From: a bacterium
Lineage (GTDB): Bacteria > Pseudomonadota > Alphaproteobacteria > Acetobacterales > Acetobacteraceae
Assembly (NCBI GenBank): GCA_026224825.1
Contig: JAMFRO010000018.1
Location: 124,001 to 188,000 of the forward strand
Reading direction: 5' to 3'
DNA length: 64,000 bases
A program made the position numbers and the translations under genes. Shown here piece after piece: positions 25,238-33,143 of the stretch. The stretch's first letter is position 1, and each line of letters opens with the position of its first letter. The notes under the pieces were generated by a model, which saw only the letters and a list, made by a program, of their open reading frames with translations, was not told the DNA's origin and searched no databases.

Positions 25238-26911
25238 ATGAGTTTACGGAAGTCATTTCTTTGTGCATCGTTCTGTCTCTCGACGGCACTGACGGCGGTT
25301 GCGCCGGCCGCCATGGCGGCGACCCCGGTCGGCGCCACCGCCTCGACCAACCCGGCCTGGGACGAAAAGAATGTCGACAACACGCCGACCGCGACCCCGA
25401 TCAAGCATCTCGTGATCATCTACAATGAAAACGTTTCGTTTGATCATTACTTCGGCACCTATCCCACCGCGACCAACCCGGCCGGCGAGCCGGCCTTCAC
25501 CGCTTCCGCCGGTACACCGACGCTGAATACGCTGGTCACCGCCAATCTGCTGACCAACAACCCGAACGATACCAACACGGCCAATGGCGTGAATGCGGCC
25601 AACCCGTTCCGTTTGGACCACACGCAGGCTGCCACGGCCGACCAGAATCACTCCTATACCCCTGAGCAGGAAGCCGATGACAACGGCAAGGCTGATCTCT
25701 TCCCGGAATTCACCGGTAACGGCACCACCGGCGGCGCCGGTGCGTTCGGCACCAAAGGCCAGGTGATGGGCTATTACGATGGCAACACCGTGACGGCGCT
25801 GTGGAACTACGCGAACCATTACGCCATGAGCGATAATGCCTATACCGACACCTACGGCCCCTCGACCCCCGGCGCGCTGGAAGTCGTCTCCGGCCAGACC
25901 AATGGTGCGGTCCTCGGCGGCACGAGCCCGAGCACGACCAACACCGTCACCAACACGGACGGCAGCAAGACGCTGATCAACGATGGCGACCCGACTGGAG
26001 ACGCCTGCTCCAGCACCGCCAGCAATGTCGTGCTGACCGGCAAGAACATCGGTGATCTGCTCAATGCCGCGCATGTCCCCTGGGGCGGCTTCATGGGTGG
26101 CTTCAATCTCGGCGTGACCAATGCCAACGGCACCACCGGCTGCACCCGCAGCACGGTGTCCACGCAGGTTGGCGAGACGGTGGCGGATTACGTCCCGCAC
26201 CATAACTGGTTCCAGTATTTCGCTTCCACCGCCAACCTGACCCACGCCCGCCCTGCCGTTGCGGCGGATGTTGGTTACACCTTCGACCATAAAGGCGCTG
26301 CCGATCCCGCTAACCACGAATACGATCTGCGTGACTTCCTCGAGGCGGTGAAGACCAATTATCTGCCGGCGGTTTCCTACGTCAAACTCGCAGCATATCA
26401 GGATGGGCATGCCGGCTATTCCGACCCGCTGGATGAGCAGGCCGGGCTGGTGCAGGTGATCAACAACATCCAGCGTTCAGCACTTTGGCCGAACACCGCG
26501 ATCATCGTCGCCTATGACGATTCCGACGGCTGGTACGACCATGCCTATGCCAAGCCGACCAACCCGTCCTACTCGGCCGCCGACCTGCTGAACGGCACCG
26601 CCACTTGCGGTACGGGCGCTGAGCGCGTCGGCCTGTCGCAGAAGCCGGTGGACGGCCGTTGCGGCCCCGGCACGCGTATCCCCTTCCTGGTGATCTCGCC
26701 CTGGGCGAAGCAGAACTATGTGGGCAGTGCCCGCATCAGCCAGGCTTCGGTGGTGCAGTTCATTGAGCAAAACTGGCTCAAAGGCCGCCGCCTGGGTGGT
26801 GGTTCGTTCGATGTCAGCTCCGGCTCCATCCTGCCGCTGTTCGACTTCACCGGCCATGGCAACGCGCCGAAACTGCTGCTCAGCCCGGCAACCGGTGAGC
26901 TGCTGAACTAA
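25238..26911 (+). CDS. Secreted phosphoesterase (phospholipase C / acid phosphatase family)
   Basis: The 557-residue protein has a clear signal peptide cut after 'PAAMA' (~res 29). It belongs to the phosphoesterase family that includes AcpA-type acid phosphatases and bacterial phospholipases C. Evidence: 'HLVIIYNENVSFDHYFGTYP' (metal and nucleophile region) near residue 55, 'NHSYTPEQEADDNGKADLFPEF', 'IIVAYDDSDGWYDH' and 'RIPFLVISPWAKQNYV'. The substrate could be phospholipid or phosphate monoesters. It lies just outside the secretion operon and is a natural candidate type II substrate (inference). Codon use is strongly biased to C-ending codons compared with neighbours, suggesting high expression. 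The di-heme peroxidase gene follows after 21 bases. Confidence 0.87.
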   Translation: MSLRKSFLCASFCLSTALTAVAPAAMAATPVGATASTNPAWDEKNVDNTPTATPIKHLVIIYNENVSFDHYFGTYPTATNPAGEPAFTASAGTPTLNTLVTANLLTNNPNDTNTANGVNAANPFRLDHTQAATADQNHSYTPEQEADDNGKADLFPEFTGNGTTGGAGAFGTKGQVMGYYDGNTVTALWNYANHYAMSDNAYTDTYGPSTPGALEVVSGQTNGAVLGGTSPSTTNTVTNTDGSKTLINDGDPTGDACSSTASNVVLTGKNIGDLLNAAHVPWGGFMGGFNLGVTNANGTTGCTRSTVSTQVGETVADYVPHHNWFQYFASTANLTHARPAVAADVGYTFDHKGAADPANHEYDLRDFLEAVKTNYLPAVSYVKLAAYQDGHAGYSDPLDEQAGLVQVINNIQRSALWPNTAIIVAYDDSDGWYDHAYAKPTNPSYSAADLLNGTATCGTGAERVGLSQKPVDGRCGPGTRIPFLVISPWAKQNYVGSARISQASVVQFIEQNWLKGRRLGGGSFDVSSGSILPLFDFTGHGNAPKLLLSPATGELLN

Positions 26912-26932
26912 GCAAACAGGAGTACAGACGCC

Positions 26933-28333
26933 TTGCGTATACTAGCTACCGCTACACTTGTGTTCACGCTTGGCGTCTGTACTGCCGCTGCGGAACTTCT
27001 CCGCAGCCCTGTTACGATTTCGGATTGGATTTCGAACCCTGAAGCGAGCTTCAAACTCGCGCAGGGGGAGAATCCGGCCCCGGTCACCTTGGTCCGTGCC
27101 CCTGCCGCGCCGCTATCCGCCATGGCGCAGCTCGGCAAACAGATTTTCTTCGATACAAGCCTGTCCTCATCGGGCAAACTCTCTTGCGCCTCCTGCCACA
27201 ACCCGCAGAATGCTTATGCGCCGGCCAATGCGCTGCCGGCGCAATTTGGCGGCCCGGATCTCACCGCCCAGGGTGTGCGGGCCGTGCCCTCGCTGATGTA
27301 TCTGGACCATCAACCGAATTTTTACATTGGCCCCGATCCCGGCGGCGATAATGATGCCGCGGCGACACCGCTGCCGCAGCTCGCCGCAGCCAGCACCAGC
27401 GCCGCGCGCGCGGTTAAAACGGCGCAGAGCACGGCGCAGAGTGCCGCCAATATCGTGCCGGAAGGCGGGTTGTTCTGGGATGGCCGCGCCAACACGCTGC
27501 AGACCCAGGCGATGGGGCCGCTGACGAGCCCCTTCGAGATGGATGGCGGCACCGTCGACATTGTGGCCGCCAAATTGCAGGCCGCACCCTATGCCGGCGG
27601 CTTCACCGCATTGTTCGGCCCGGGCATCTTCCAGACCAAGGCGCTGGCCGTGTCCGAGGCGCTGTTCGCCGTGGCGCGGTATCAGATCGAGGAGCCAAGT
27701 TTTCACCCTTATTCCAGCAAATATGACGCCTGGCTTGAAGGTAAAGCAAAGCTGAGCCAGGCCGAGATGCGCGGTTACGTGCTGTTCAATGATCAGGATA
27801 AAGGCGATTGCGCGGCCTGCCACCTGTCCCAGCCGACGCCGGATGGCCAGCCGCCGCTGTTCACCGATCATCAGTTCGAAGCCCTGGGCGCGCCGCGTAA
27901 CCCTAAACTCGTGGCCAATGATAATGCCGGCTATCACGATCTCGGCCTGTGCGGCCCGTATCGGACGGAGCTGGCAGATCAGCAGCAATTATGCGGGATG
28001 TTCCTGACGCCGACGTTGCGCAATGCCGCTACCCGCCAGGTGTTTTTTCATAATGGTGTGTTCACCAATCTGCTGCAGGTGGTCGCTTTCTATAATTTCC
28101 GCGACACCGATCCGGCCAAGGTCTACCCCAAGGGGGAAGATGGCAATGTGCTAAAATATGACGATCTGCCGACGAAATATATCGCCAATATCGATACGGC
28201 TGATCCGCCGCTGGACCGTAATCTGGGGGACAAGGCGGCGCTGAGCCATGGTGAGGAAGAAGATATCATCGCCTTCATCAAGACGCTGAACGACGGCTAT
28301 TACGTGCCGGCCCCGACGCAGCCTGCGAGCTGA
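26933..28333 (+). CDS. Di-heme cytochrome c peroxidase-like protein
   Basis: The start is TTG at 26933, supported by AGGAG ten bases upstream; it gives 466 residues with a signal peptide ending near 'CTAAAE'. Two heme c sites are visible: 'CASCH' (~res 83) and 'CAACH' (~res 294). Other family motifs are 'LGKQIFFDTSLSSSGKLSC', 'GLFWDGRANTLQTQA' and 'TPTLRNAATRQVFFHNG'. The protein is periplasmic, in the CcpA/MauG superfamily, and either reduces peroxide or oxidises a partner protein. It follows the phosphoesterase at operon spacing and precedes the prepilin peptidase gene by 39 bases. The functional link to the phosphoesterase is unknown. Confidence 0.87.
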   Translation: MRILATATLVFTLGVCTAAAELLRSPVTISDWISNPEASFKLAQGENPAPVTLVRAPAAPLSAMAQLGKQIFFDTSLSSSGKLSCASCHNPQNAYAPANALPAQFGGPDLTAQGVRAVPSLMYLDHQPNFYIGPDPGGDNDAAATPLPQLAAASTSAARAVKTAQSTAQSAANIVPEGGLFWDGRANTLQTQAMGPLTSPFEMDGGTVDIVAAKLQAAPYAGGFTALFGPGIFQTKALAVSEALFAVARYQIEEPSFHPYSSKYDAWLEGKAKLSQAEMRGYVLFNDQDKGDCAACHLSQPTPDGQPPLFTDHQFEALGAPRNPKLVANDNAGYHDLGLCGPYRTELADQQQLCGMFLTPTLRNAATRQVFFHNGVFTNLLQVVAFYNFRDTDPAKVYPKGEDGNVLKYDDLPTKYIANIDTADPPLDRNLGDKAALSHGEEEDIIAFIKTLNDGYYVPAPTQPAS

Positions 28334-28372
28334 TCCGCTGGTACTGCGGCGCAGAGCGCGCTAACGGGCAGA

Positions 28373-29116
28373 ATGATTTTTCCTGACTGGATGATGCTGC
28401 TCGCAGCACCGGTGATAGGCAGTTGGCTTGGCGTGCTGATACGGCGCTGGCCGCAAGGGCGGCCGGTGGCCATGGCGCGCTCGGCCTGCGATGCCTGCGG
28501 CCACAGGCTGGGGCCGCTTGATATGATACCTCTGGCCAGTTTTGCGCTGCTGCGCGGGCACTGCCGCTATTGCGGCGCAAAAATCGGCTGGTTTTATCCT
28601 GCCATCGAGCTGGCGGCACTCAGCGTGGCGGCCGTGGTATATTACGCGAGCCCGGGCGGTTGGCAGAATTGGATTGATACAGCGCTGGGCTGGGCCCTGC
28701 TGACGGCGGCGTGGATCGATGCGGAGACGTTCCGCCTGCCGGATATCATCACATTGCCGCTGATCCTGGCCGGGCTGGGCGTCACCTGGGTGTATCAGCC
28801 CGGGGATATTTACGGCCATGCGGCGGCGGCGGCTTTGGGATATGGCGCGTTCCGGTTGCTCAATGCGGCGTACCGGGCATTGAAGGGGCGGCATGGCCTG
28901 GGCGCTGGGGATGCGAAGCTGCTGGCGGCGGCCGGGGCATGGCTCGGGCTTGCCCCGCTCCCTTATGTCGTGATGGGGGCTGGGCTGGTTGGGATTGGCA
29001 TGGTTGTGGTTGCGAGCCGTGCAACAGGCTTGCGGCGGGACCAGCCCATTCCCTTCGGGCCCGCTTTGGCGCTGGCGTTTTTCCTTGCACGCCTTGCGGC
29101 TGGGCGGGTGGGTTAA
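28373..29116 (+). CDS. gspO: Prepilin peptidase / N-methyltransferase GspO
   Basis: The 247-residue integral membrane aspartic protease cuts the leaders of GspG, H, I, J and K and methylates the new N-termini. The N-terminal cytoplasmic loop has two CxxC pairs ('CDAC' and 'CRYC'), as in two-domain PilD/GspO proteins. The catalytic Asp residues are in 'DAETFRLPDIITLP' and in the family signature 'GAGDAKLLAA'. About eight membrane segments. It lies some 3.5 kb from gspE on the other strand, so it is regulated separately, perhaps with the cytochrome peroxidase gene. It ends six bases from the convergent TetR gene. Confidence 0.92.
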   Translation: MIFPDWMMLLAAPVIGSWLGVLIRRWPQGRPVAMARSACDACGHRLGPLDMIPLASFALLRGHCRYCGAKIGWFYPAIELAALSVAAVVYYASPGGWQNWIDTALGWALLTAAWIDAETFRLPDIITLPLILAGLGVTWVYQPGDIYGHAAAAALGYGAFRLLNAAYRALKGRHGLGAGDAKLLAAAGAWLGLAPLPYVVMGAGLVGIGMVVVASRATGLRRDQPIPFGPALALAFFLARLAAGRVG

Positions 29117-29122
29117 TCGTTT

Positions 29123-29890
29123 CTAATTTTGGGGCGTGCTGATCTGCTTGAGGGTTTCGCAGGCGCGGCCCAGCTCGCGCGCTGCGTCCTCAACCATGGC
29201 TTTGATGCGCCGGTTTTCCCGTTCGATGACCCCGCTGCCTTGCGCCGGCAGCGCGCCGTGCAGGAATAGCCGGACGCAGTAGCGTGTGTGGCGTTCGGTG
29301 GCTTCGTCAGTGAGCACCACGCCCCAGGCCGCGGTGCTGGCCGGGCCGCCGACGACCAGGTGCAGGAAGGCGAGGGCGGCTTCATCGGCTTCAGGCGCGG
29401 GGGCATCCGTGGGCAATAGCCTGCGGCGGAATAGTGCTGCCAGATAGGCCAATGTTGGCGCCGTGCCCATGCGCGTGTTGTGCGCGGCGATCTCGGGCAT
29501 GCTCACCGATGCGGCGTTGCTGAGGCGCAGCAGCCGCAGCCCGGCGGGGCTGAGGACATTGGCGAGAAGCAGGTGCCCGATGTGCAGCAGGGTTTTTTCG
29601 AGGTCGTCGCATTCCGCCGCATGTAGTTTTTCAACGGGCACCATCCAGTCTTCGATGGCCCGGGTGAGGGCGGCCTTGAACAATGCGGTCTTGTCGGCGT
29701 AGCGGGCATAGACCGTGCGTTTCGCCATGCCCGCCGCCTCGGCGATTGCATCTATGCCGATGCGCTCGAAACCGTGCTGCAGGAAGAGTTCGAGCGCCGT
29801 GTCGAGCAATTGCGCGTTGCTGAGCGTCGGCCTACCGGGCTTGCGCCGTGCGGGGTCTGATGCCTGTTCCAACTGCTCGTTTGCTTCCAT
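29123..29890 (-). CDS. TetR/AcrR-family transcriptional regulator
   Basis: 255 residues. The N-terminal tail is basic ('RRKPGRPTLS'), and the helix-turn-helix is 'GFERIGIDAIAEAAGMAKRTVYARYADKTALFKAAL' at about residues 40-75, diagnostic of the family. The C-terminal ligand domain carries the AcrR-type 'RLLRLSNAASVSMPEIA' stretch. It is divergent from the dioxygenase operon, so it probably represses that operon and itself. The ligand is unknown. Confidence 0.87.
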   Translation of the reverse strand: MEANEQLEQASDPARRKPGRPTLSNAQLLDTALELFLQHGFERIGIDAIAEAAGMAKRTVYARYADKTALFKAALTRAIEDWMVPVEKLHAAECDDLEKTLLHIGHLLLANVLSPAGLRLLRLSNAASVSMPEIAAHNTRMGTAPTLAYLAALFRRRLLPTDAPAPEADEAALAFLHLVVGGPASTAAWGVVLTDEATERHTRYCVRLFLHGALPAQGSGVIERENRRIKAMVEDAARELGRACETLKQISTPQN

Positions 29891-30033
29891 GTCACTCCCT
29901 TTAGGTTATATGAAACAAACAAGGCAACATATTTAATCAAATAAGTGGTGACGGGCGCCAAAATAGCTGATATGAAACATCAAAGGTAATAAATAACCGA
30001 CGCGCCTCATCCGCAGGGAGCCGTCGGCAAATA
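29891..30033. promoter_or_regulatory. Divergent promoter/operator region of the TetR gene and dioxygenase operon
   Basis: The 143-base gap is AT-rich. The ten-base word ATATGAAACA occurs twice in the same orientation, at 29908-29917 and 29970-29979. The second copy sits inside TGAT-ATGAAAC-ATCA, which has short symmetric arms. These are candidate binding sites for the adjacent TetR protein. No footprint or homologous operator is known to me. Confidence 0.4.
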
Positions 30034-30909
30034 ATGGGTGGAAAATTGTCTCTCATCGCCAGCGAACTATCCCCGCGCATGGGCTCGGACGTGAAAATCA
30101 GCAAGGCTGATCTGGTCGGCGGCGCGCATGCCAAGGAGATCAGGGCGCTGCTCGATCAGCGTGGCGTACTGCTGTTCCGTGGCATCGCCCCTGAGGATCG
30201 TGAGCTGCGCGCCATCGCCCGCACACTCGGCGATCTGCGGATTGGCGGGGTGAAGCGTGGCGCCGATGGCAAGGTTCTGAACGAAGGCGAGGAAGGGGTG
30301 CTGAAAGTCTCGCTCGATGAGAAGGTGAACCCGGACTATGCCAGATTCCTGATCGGCAACCACCTCTGGCATATGGACGGCACCTACGAGGAAATTCCGC
30401 CGCTGGCGACATTGTTCACGCCCTTCAAACTGTCCAAAACCGGCGGCGATACGATGTTCGCCAATACCTATGCCGCCTTTGAGGATCTGCCCGGCGAAGA
30501 GAAGGCGGCGTTCGAAAAACTCAACGTGGTGCATATGATGCAGGCTGGATTGTTTCCGGCCAAGCGCAACTGCACGGTTGAAGAATTTGCTGTCTGGGCC
30601 AGCTATCCGCCGCGCTCCTACCCGCTGGTCTGGCATCACCGCTCAGGCCGCAAATCGCTCGTGCTCAGCACCTCAGCCGCCTATGTGGAGGACATGCATC
30701 CGGCGGAAAGCCATGATCTGCTGCAGCGGCTGATCGCGCATGCCACGCAGGATAAATACGTCTATCGCCACAAATGGCAGATGGGGGATCTGGTCATGTG
30801 GGACAATACCGGGGCGATGCACCGTGTACTGCCGTTCGACCGGGAAAGCGGCCGGGAATTCCACCGCTGCACGCTGAATGGCGAGGAACCGATTACCGCC
30901 GCCGCATAA
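30034..30909 (+). CDS. TauD/TfdA-family Fe(II)/2-oxoglutarate dioxygenase
   Basis: 291 residues. The metal triad is visible as 'HLWHMDGTYEE' (H113, D115) and the distal 'GAMHRVLPFD' His near residue 268, with 'RESGREFHRCTL' supplying the 2-oxoglutarate-binding Arg. The family uses 2-oxoglutarate and O2 to hydroxylate taurine, aryloxyalkanoates or similar compounds. Here the partners are a luciferase-like monooxygenase and an SDR, which points to catabolism of a small organic acid, ether or sulfonate; the substrate cannot be read from the sequence. First gene of a three-gene plus-strand operon. Confidence 0.87.
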   Translation: MGGKLSLIASELSPRMGSDVKISKADLVGGAHAKEIRALLDQRGVLLFRGIAPEDRELRAIARTLGDLRIGGVKRGADGKVLNEGEEGVLKVSLDEKVNPDYARFLIGNHLWHMDGTYEEIPPLATLFTPFKLSKTGGDTMFANTYAAFEDLPGEEKAAFEKLNVVHMMQAGLFPAKRNCTVEEFAVWASYPPRSYPLVWHHRSGRKSLVLSTSAAYVEDMHPAESHDLLQRLIAHATQDKYVYRHKWQMGDLVMWDNTGAMHRVLPFDRESGREFHRCTLNGEEPITAAA

Positions 30910-30931
30910 CATCATTCCGAAAGAGAAAAAC

Positions 30932-32020
30932 ATGCAAATCGGCATTCACATGGGATACCAGAATCTGCGTGGCGAGAGCGATATGTCGTTCTTCCGCAGA
31001 GAGACGCAATTGATGGTCGAAGCCGAGGCGATGGGGTTCGATTTCGCCGCCGCCGTCGAGCATCATTTTACGGATTACGCCGCCTGCCCGGATCCTTTGC
31101 TGGCGCTGAGCTATGTTGCGGCCAAGACCAAGACGATTAAATTGATGCCGGCCGCCGTGATCCTGCCGTGGAATGATCCGCTGCGCGTGGTCGAGAAGAC
31201 CGCGATGCTCGACAGCCTGTCCGAGGGCCGCGTGATTCTCGGCATGGGCCGTGGTGCCGCCAGGCGCGAGTTCAACGGGTTCCGCAAGGATATTGCCGAC
31301 TCCCGGGAGTTGTTCGACGAGGCGGCGCTGATCATCATGGATGGGCTGGAGACCGGCACGGTGAAGGCCAATACCAAACATTTCCAGCAGCCCGAAGTGA
31401 ATATACGGCCACGGCCTGAGAACTGGACGCGCGAGCGCATGCTGATGGTGTCGATGTCTCCCTCCTCGGCGGAGGTTGCGGCGGATTACGGGCTGAAGGC
31501 GCTGCGCTTCAGCCAGGGCGACTGGTCGCATTCGATGAAGGAGATCAACGCCTATCGCTCCACATTCCAGGCCAAGCATGGGCGTAAGGCACCACCGTTC
31601 ATGATCAGCGATTTCGTGGTTTGCGTCGATACTGAAGAGGAGGTTGGCGAATATACCGATAATTATTTCGCCAAGCAGTTCCAGCAGGTGGCAAACCATT
31701 ACGAATGGGGCGGAGACCATTTCAAATCGATGCCATCCTACGCCACCTATGTCGCCCTTGGCGATGCGATGACCGCCGCCGGCGGCCCGCAGAAAGCCTA
31801 TAAGGATTACATTGGCGGCAATCTCATCGGCACGCCGGAGCAAATTCTGGAAAAGGACAGAATGCGCAAGGCGACCGTCGGTGATTACGACATCATTGCA
31901 AATTTCAGCTATGGCGGCATGCCCTATGAGCGTGTGTACGCGCAGATGAAGCGCTTTGCGGAGAAGGTGATGCCAAGGCTGAAGGAACACACCGCCGCAC
32001 CTGCGCTCGTTGCCGGTTGA
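30932..32020 (+). CDS. Luciferase-like (LLM class) flavin-dependent oxidoreductase
   Basis: The ATG at 30932 gives 362 residues, preceded by an A/G-rich ribosome site. The frame stays open to 30878, but that part overlaps the dioxygenase gene. Family motifs: 'VEAEAMGFDFAAAVEHHFTDYA', 'KLMPAAVILPWNDPLRVVEKTAMLDSLSEGRVILGMGRGA' in two adjoining stretches, and 'LIGTPEQILEKDRMRK' near the C-terminus. These enzymes use reduced FMN from a separate reductase for oxygen insertion. The next gene starts 12 bases after the stop. Confidence 0.85.
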   Translation: MQIGIHMGYQNLRGESDMSFFRRETQLMVEAEAMGFDFAAAVEHHFTDYAACPDPLLALSYVAAKTKTIKLMPAAVILPWNDPLRVVEKTAMLDSLSEGRVILGMGRGAARREFNGFRKDIADSRELFDEAALIIMDGLETGTVKANTKHFQQPEVNIRPRPENWTRERMLMVSMSPSSAEVAADYGLKALRFSQGDWSHSMKEINAYRSTFQAKHGRKAPPFMISDFVVCVDTEEEVGEYTDNYFAKQFQQVANHYEWGGDHFKSMPSYATYVALGDAMTAAGGPQKAYKDYIGGNLIGTPEQILEKDRMRKATVGDYDIIANFSYGGMPYERVYAQMKRFAEKVMPRLKEHTAAPALVAG

Positions 32021-32032
32021 GGGGGAAAACAG

Positions 32033-32920
32033 ATGACTGAGATTTCAGGCAAAGCGGCTGTTGTAACGGGTGGCGGCAGCGGTATCGGCATGGGGCTGGC
32101 GAAGGAGCTGGCCCGGCAAGGTGCGGCGGTTGCTGTCGCGGATATTAATCTCGACAATGCTGAGAAAATTGCCGGCGAGATCCGTGCGGCGGGCGGGCAG
32201 GCTGTGGCCGTGCATTGCGATGTGTGTGAGTGTGGTTCGATTGCGCGGATGAAGCAGCAGGCGGTGGCGGCACTTGGCCCCATCCAGCTTGTATTCGCCA
32301 ATGCGGGGGCGACCTCGTTCACGCCGCTGGCGCAAATGTCCGATGATGACGTCGATTGGATCATTCAGGTTAATCTGATGGGGGTGATGTACACGACCCG
32401 GGCTTTTCTGCCGGATTTGATGAGCGCGGGTGAGGGGCATATATGCGCGACCGCATCCATGGCGGGGCTGCTGCCGGGTTGGATACCGGAACACGTGCCG
32501 TATTCGGCCGCGAAGGCCGGGATCATCGGCATGATGATGAATCTGGCGCTGGAGCTTAAACCTTTTAATATTCACACCACGAGCTACTGCCCCGGCGGCG
32601 TGGCGTCGGGCATGAAAACCAATAACGGGAGCTACCGTCCCGATCGTTTCGGCGGCCCGGTTGCGGTGGCGGAGGTGCAGTTCACGGGTAATTCCAATGT
32701 CCATAGTGGCCCGGCTTTTTATCGCCCGGAAGCAGTGGCCCCCATGGTGCTGGAGGCTGTGCGCAACAACCGTGCCTTCGTGTTCGACCATGCCGAGCAG
32801 CGGCGGTTGTTCCGCGAAACCTACGCCGGTGTGGTGGAGGCATGCTACGATGCGGCCGATGCCTGGGAGCGGGCGCATGGTCTGCCGCCTGCAAATCCCA
32901 CGGGGGCGGCGCTCGCCTGA
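32033..32920 (+). CDS. Short-chain dehydrogenase/reductase (classical SDR)
   Basis: 295 residues with the NAD(P) motif 'TGGGSGIGMGLA' at ~13-24, 'NAG' at ~90, and catalytic Ser/Tyr/Lys in 'ATASMAG' and 'YSAAKAGIIG'. The Asp in 'VADINLDNA' after the second strand suggests NAD preference. The C-terminal ~60 residues are longer than in minimal SDRs ('FRETYAGVVEACYDAADAW'), as in SDRs acting on bulky substrates. Last gene of the dioxygenase/LLM operon; it probably oxidises the alcohol that results. Confidence 0.87.
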   Translation: MTEISGKAAVVTGGGSGIGMGLAKELARQGAAVAVADINLDNAEKIAGEIRAAGGQAVAVHCDVCECGSIARMKQQAVAALGPIQLVFANAGATSFTPLAQMSDDDVDWIIQVNLMGVMYTTRAFLPDLMSAGEGHICATASMAGLLPGWIPEHVPYSAAKAGIIGMMMNLALELKPFNIHTTSYCPGGVASGMKTNNGSYRPDRFGGPVAVAEVQFTGNSNVHSGPAFYRPEAVAPMVLEAVRNNRAFVFDHAEQRRLFRETYAGVVEACYDAADAWERAHGLPPANPTGAALA

Positions 32921-33100
32921 ATGGCCGCAGGATCGACATCGGGAACAGGTTAATAAGGCGTTTATTCGGAGCCACTCCAGCATTTAAATCACAGGCGGAA
33001 GCATCGATATGCTATTGTAACACGCCTGACGGGCGTAGGGCGCGATTCTTAACGGCATATCGGGTTTTCTTTGTTAATAGATGACGTTCAGTATCTGCCC

Positions 33101-33119
33101 ATCAGCCGACACGGCTGAT
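33101..33119. promoter_or_regulatory. Perfect 8-bp inverted repeat upstream of the GGDEF gene
   Basis: ATCAGCCG-ACA-CGGCTGAT lies 24 bases before the GGDEF start codon. Arms are perfect with a 3-base spacer. It could be an operator for a dimeric regulator or, if transcribed, a small hairpin near the ribosome site. Nothing like a T-run follows, so it is not a typical terminator of the upstream operon. Confidence 0.4.
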
Positions 33120-33143
33120 ACGATAGCCGCGGGAAGGTTATGA

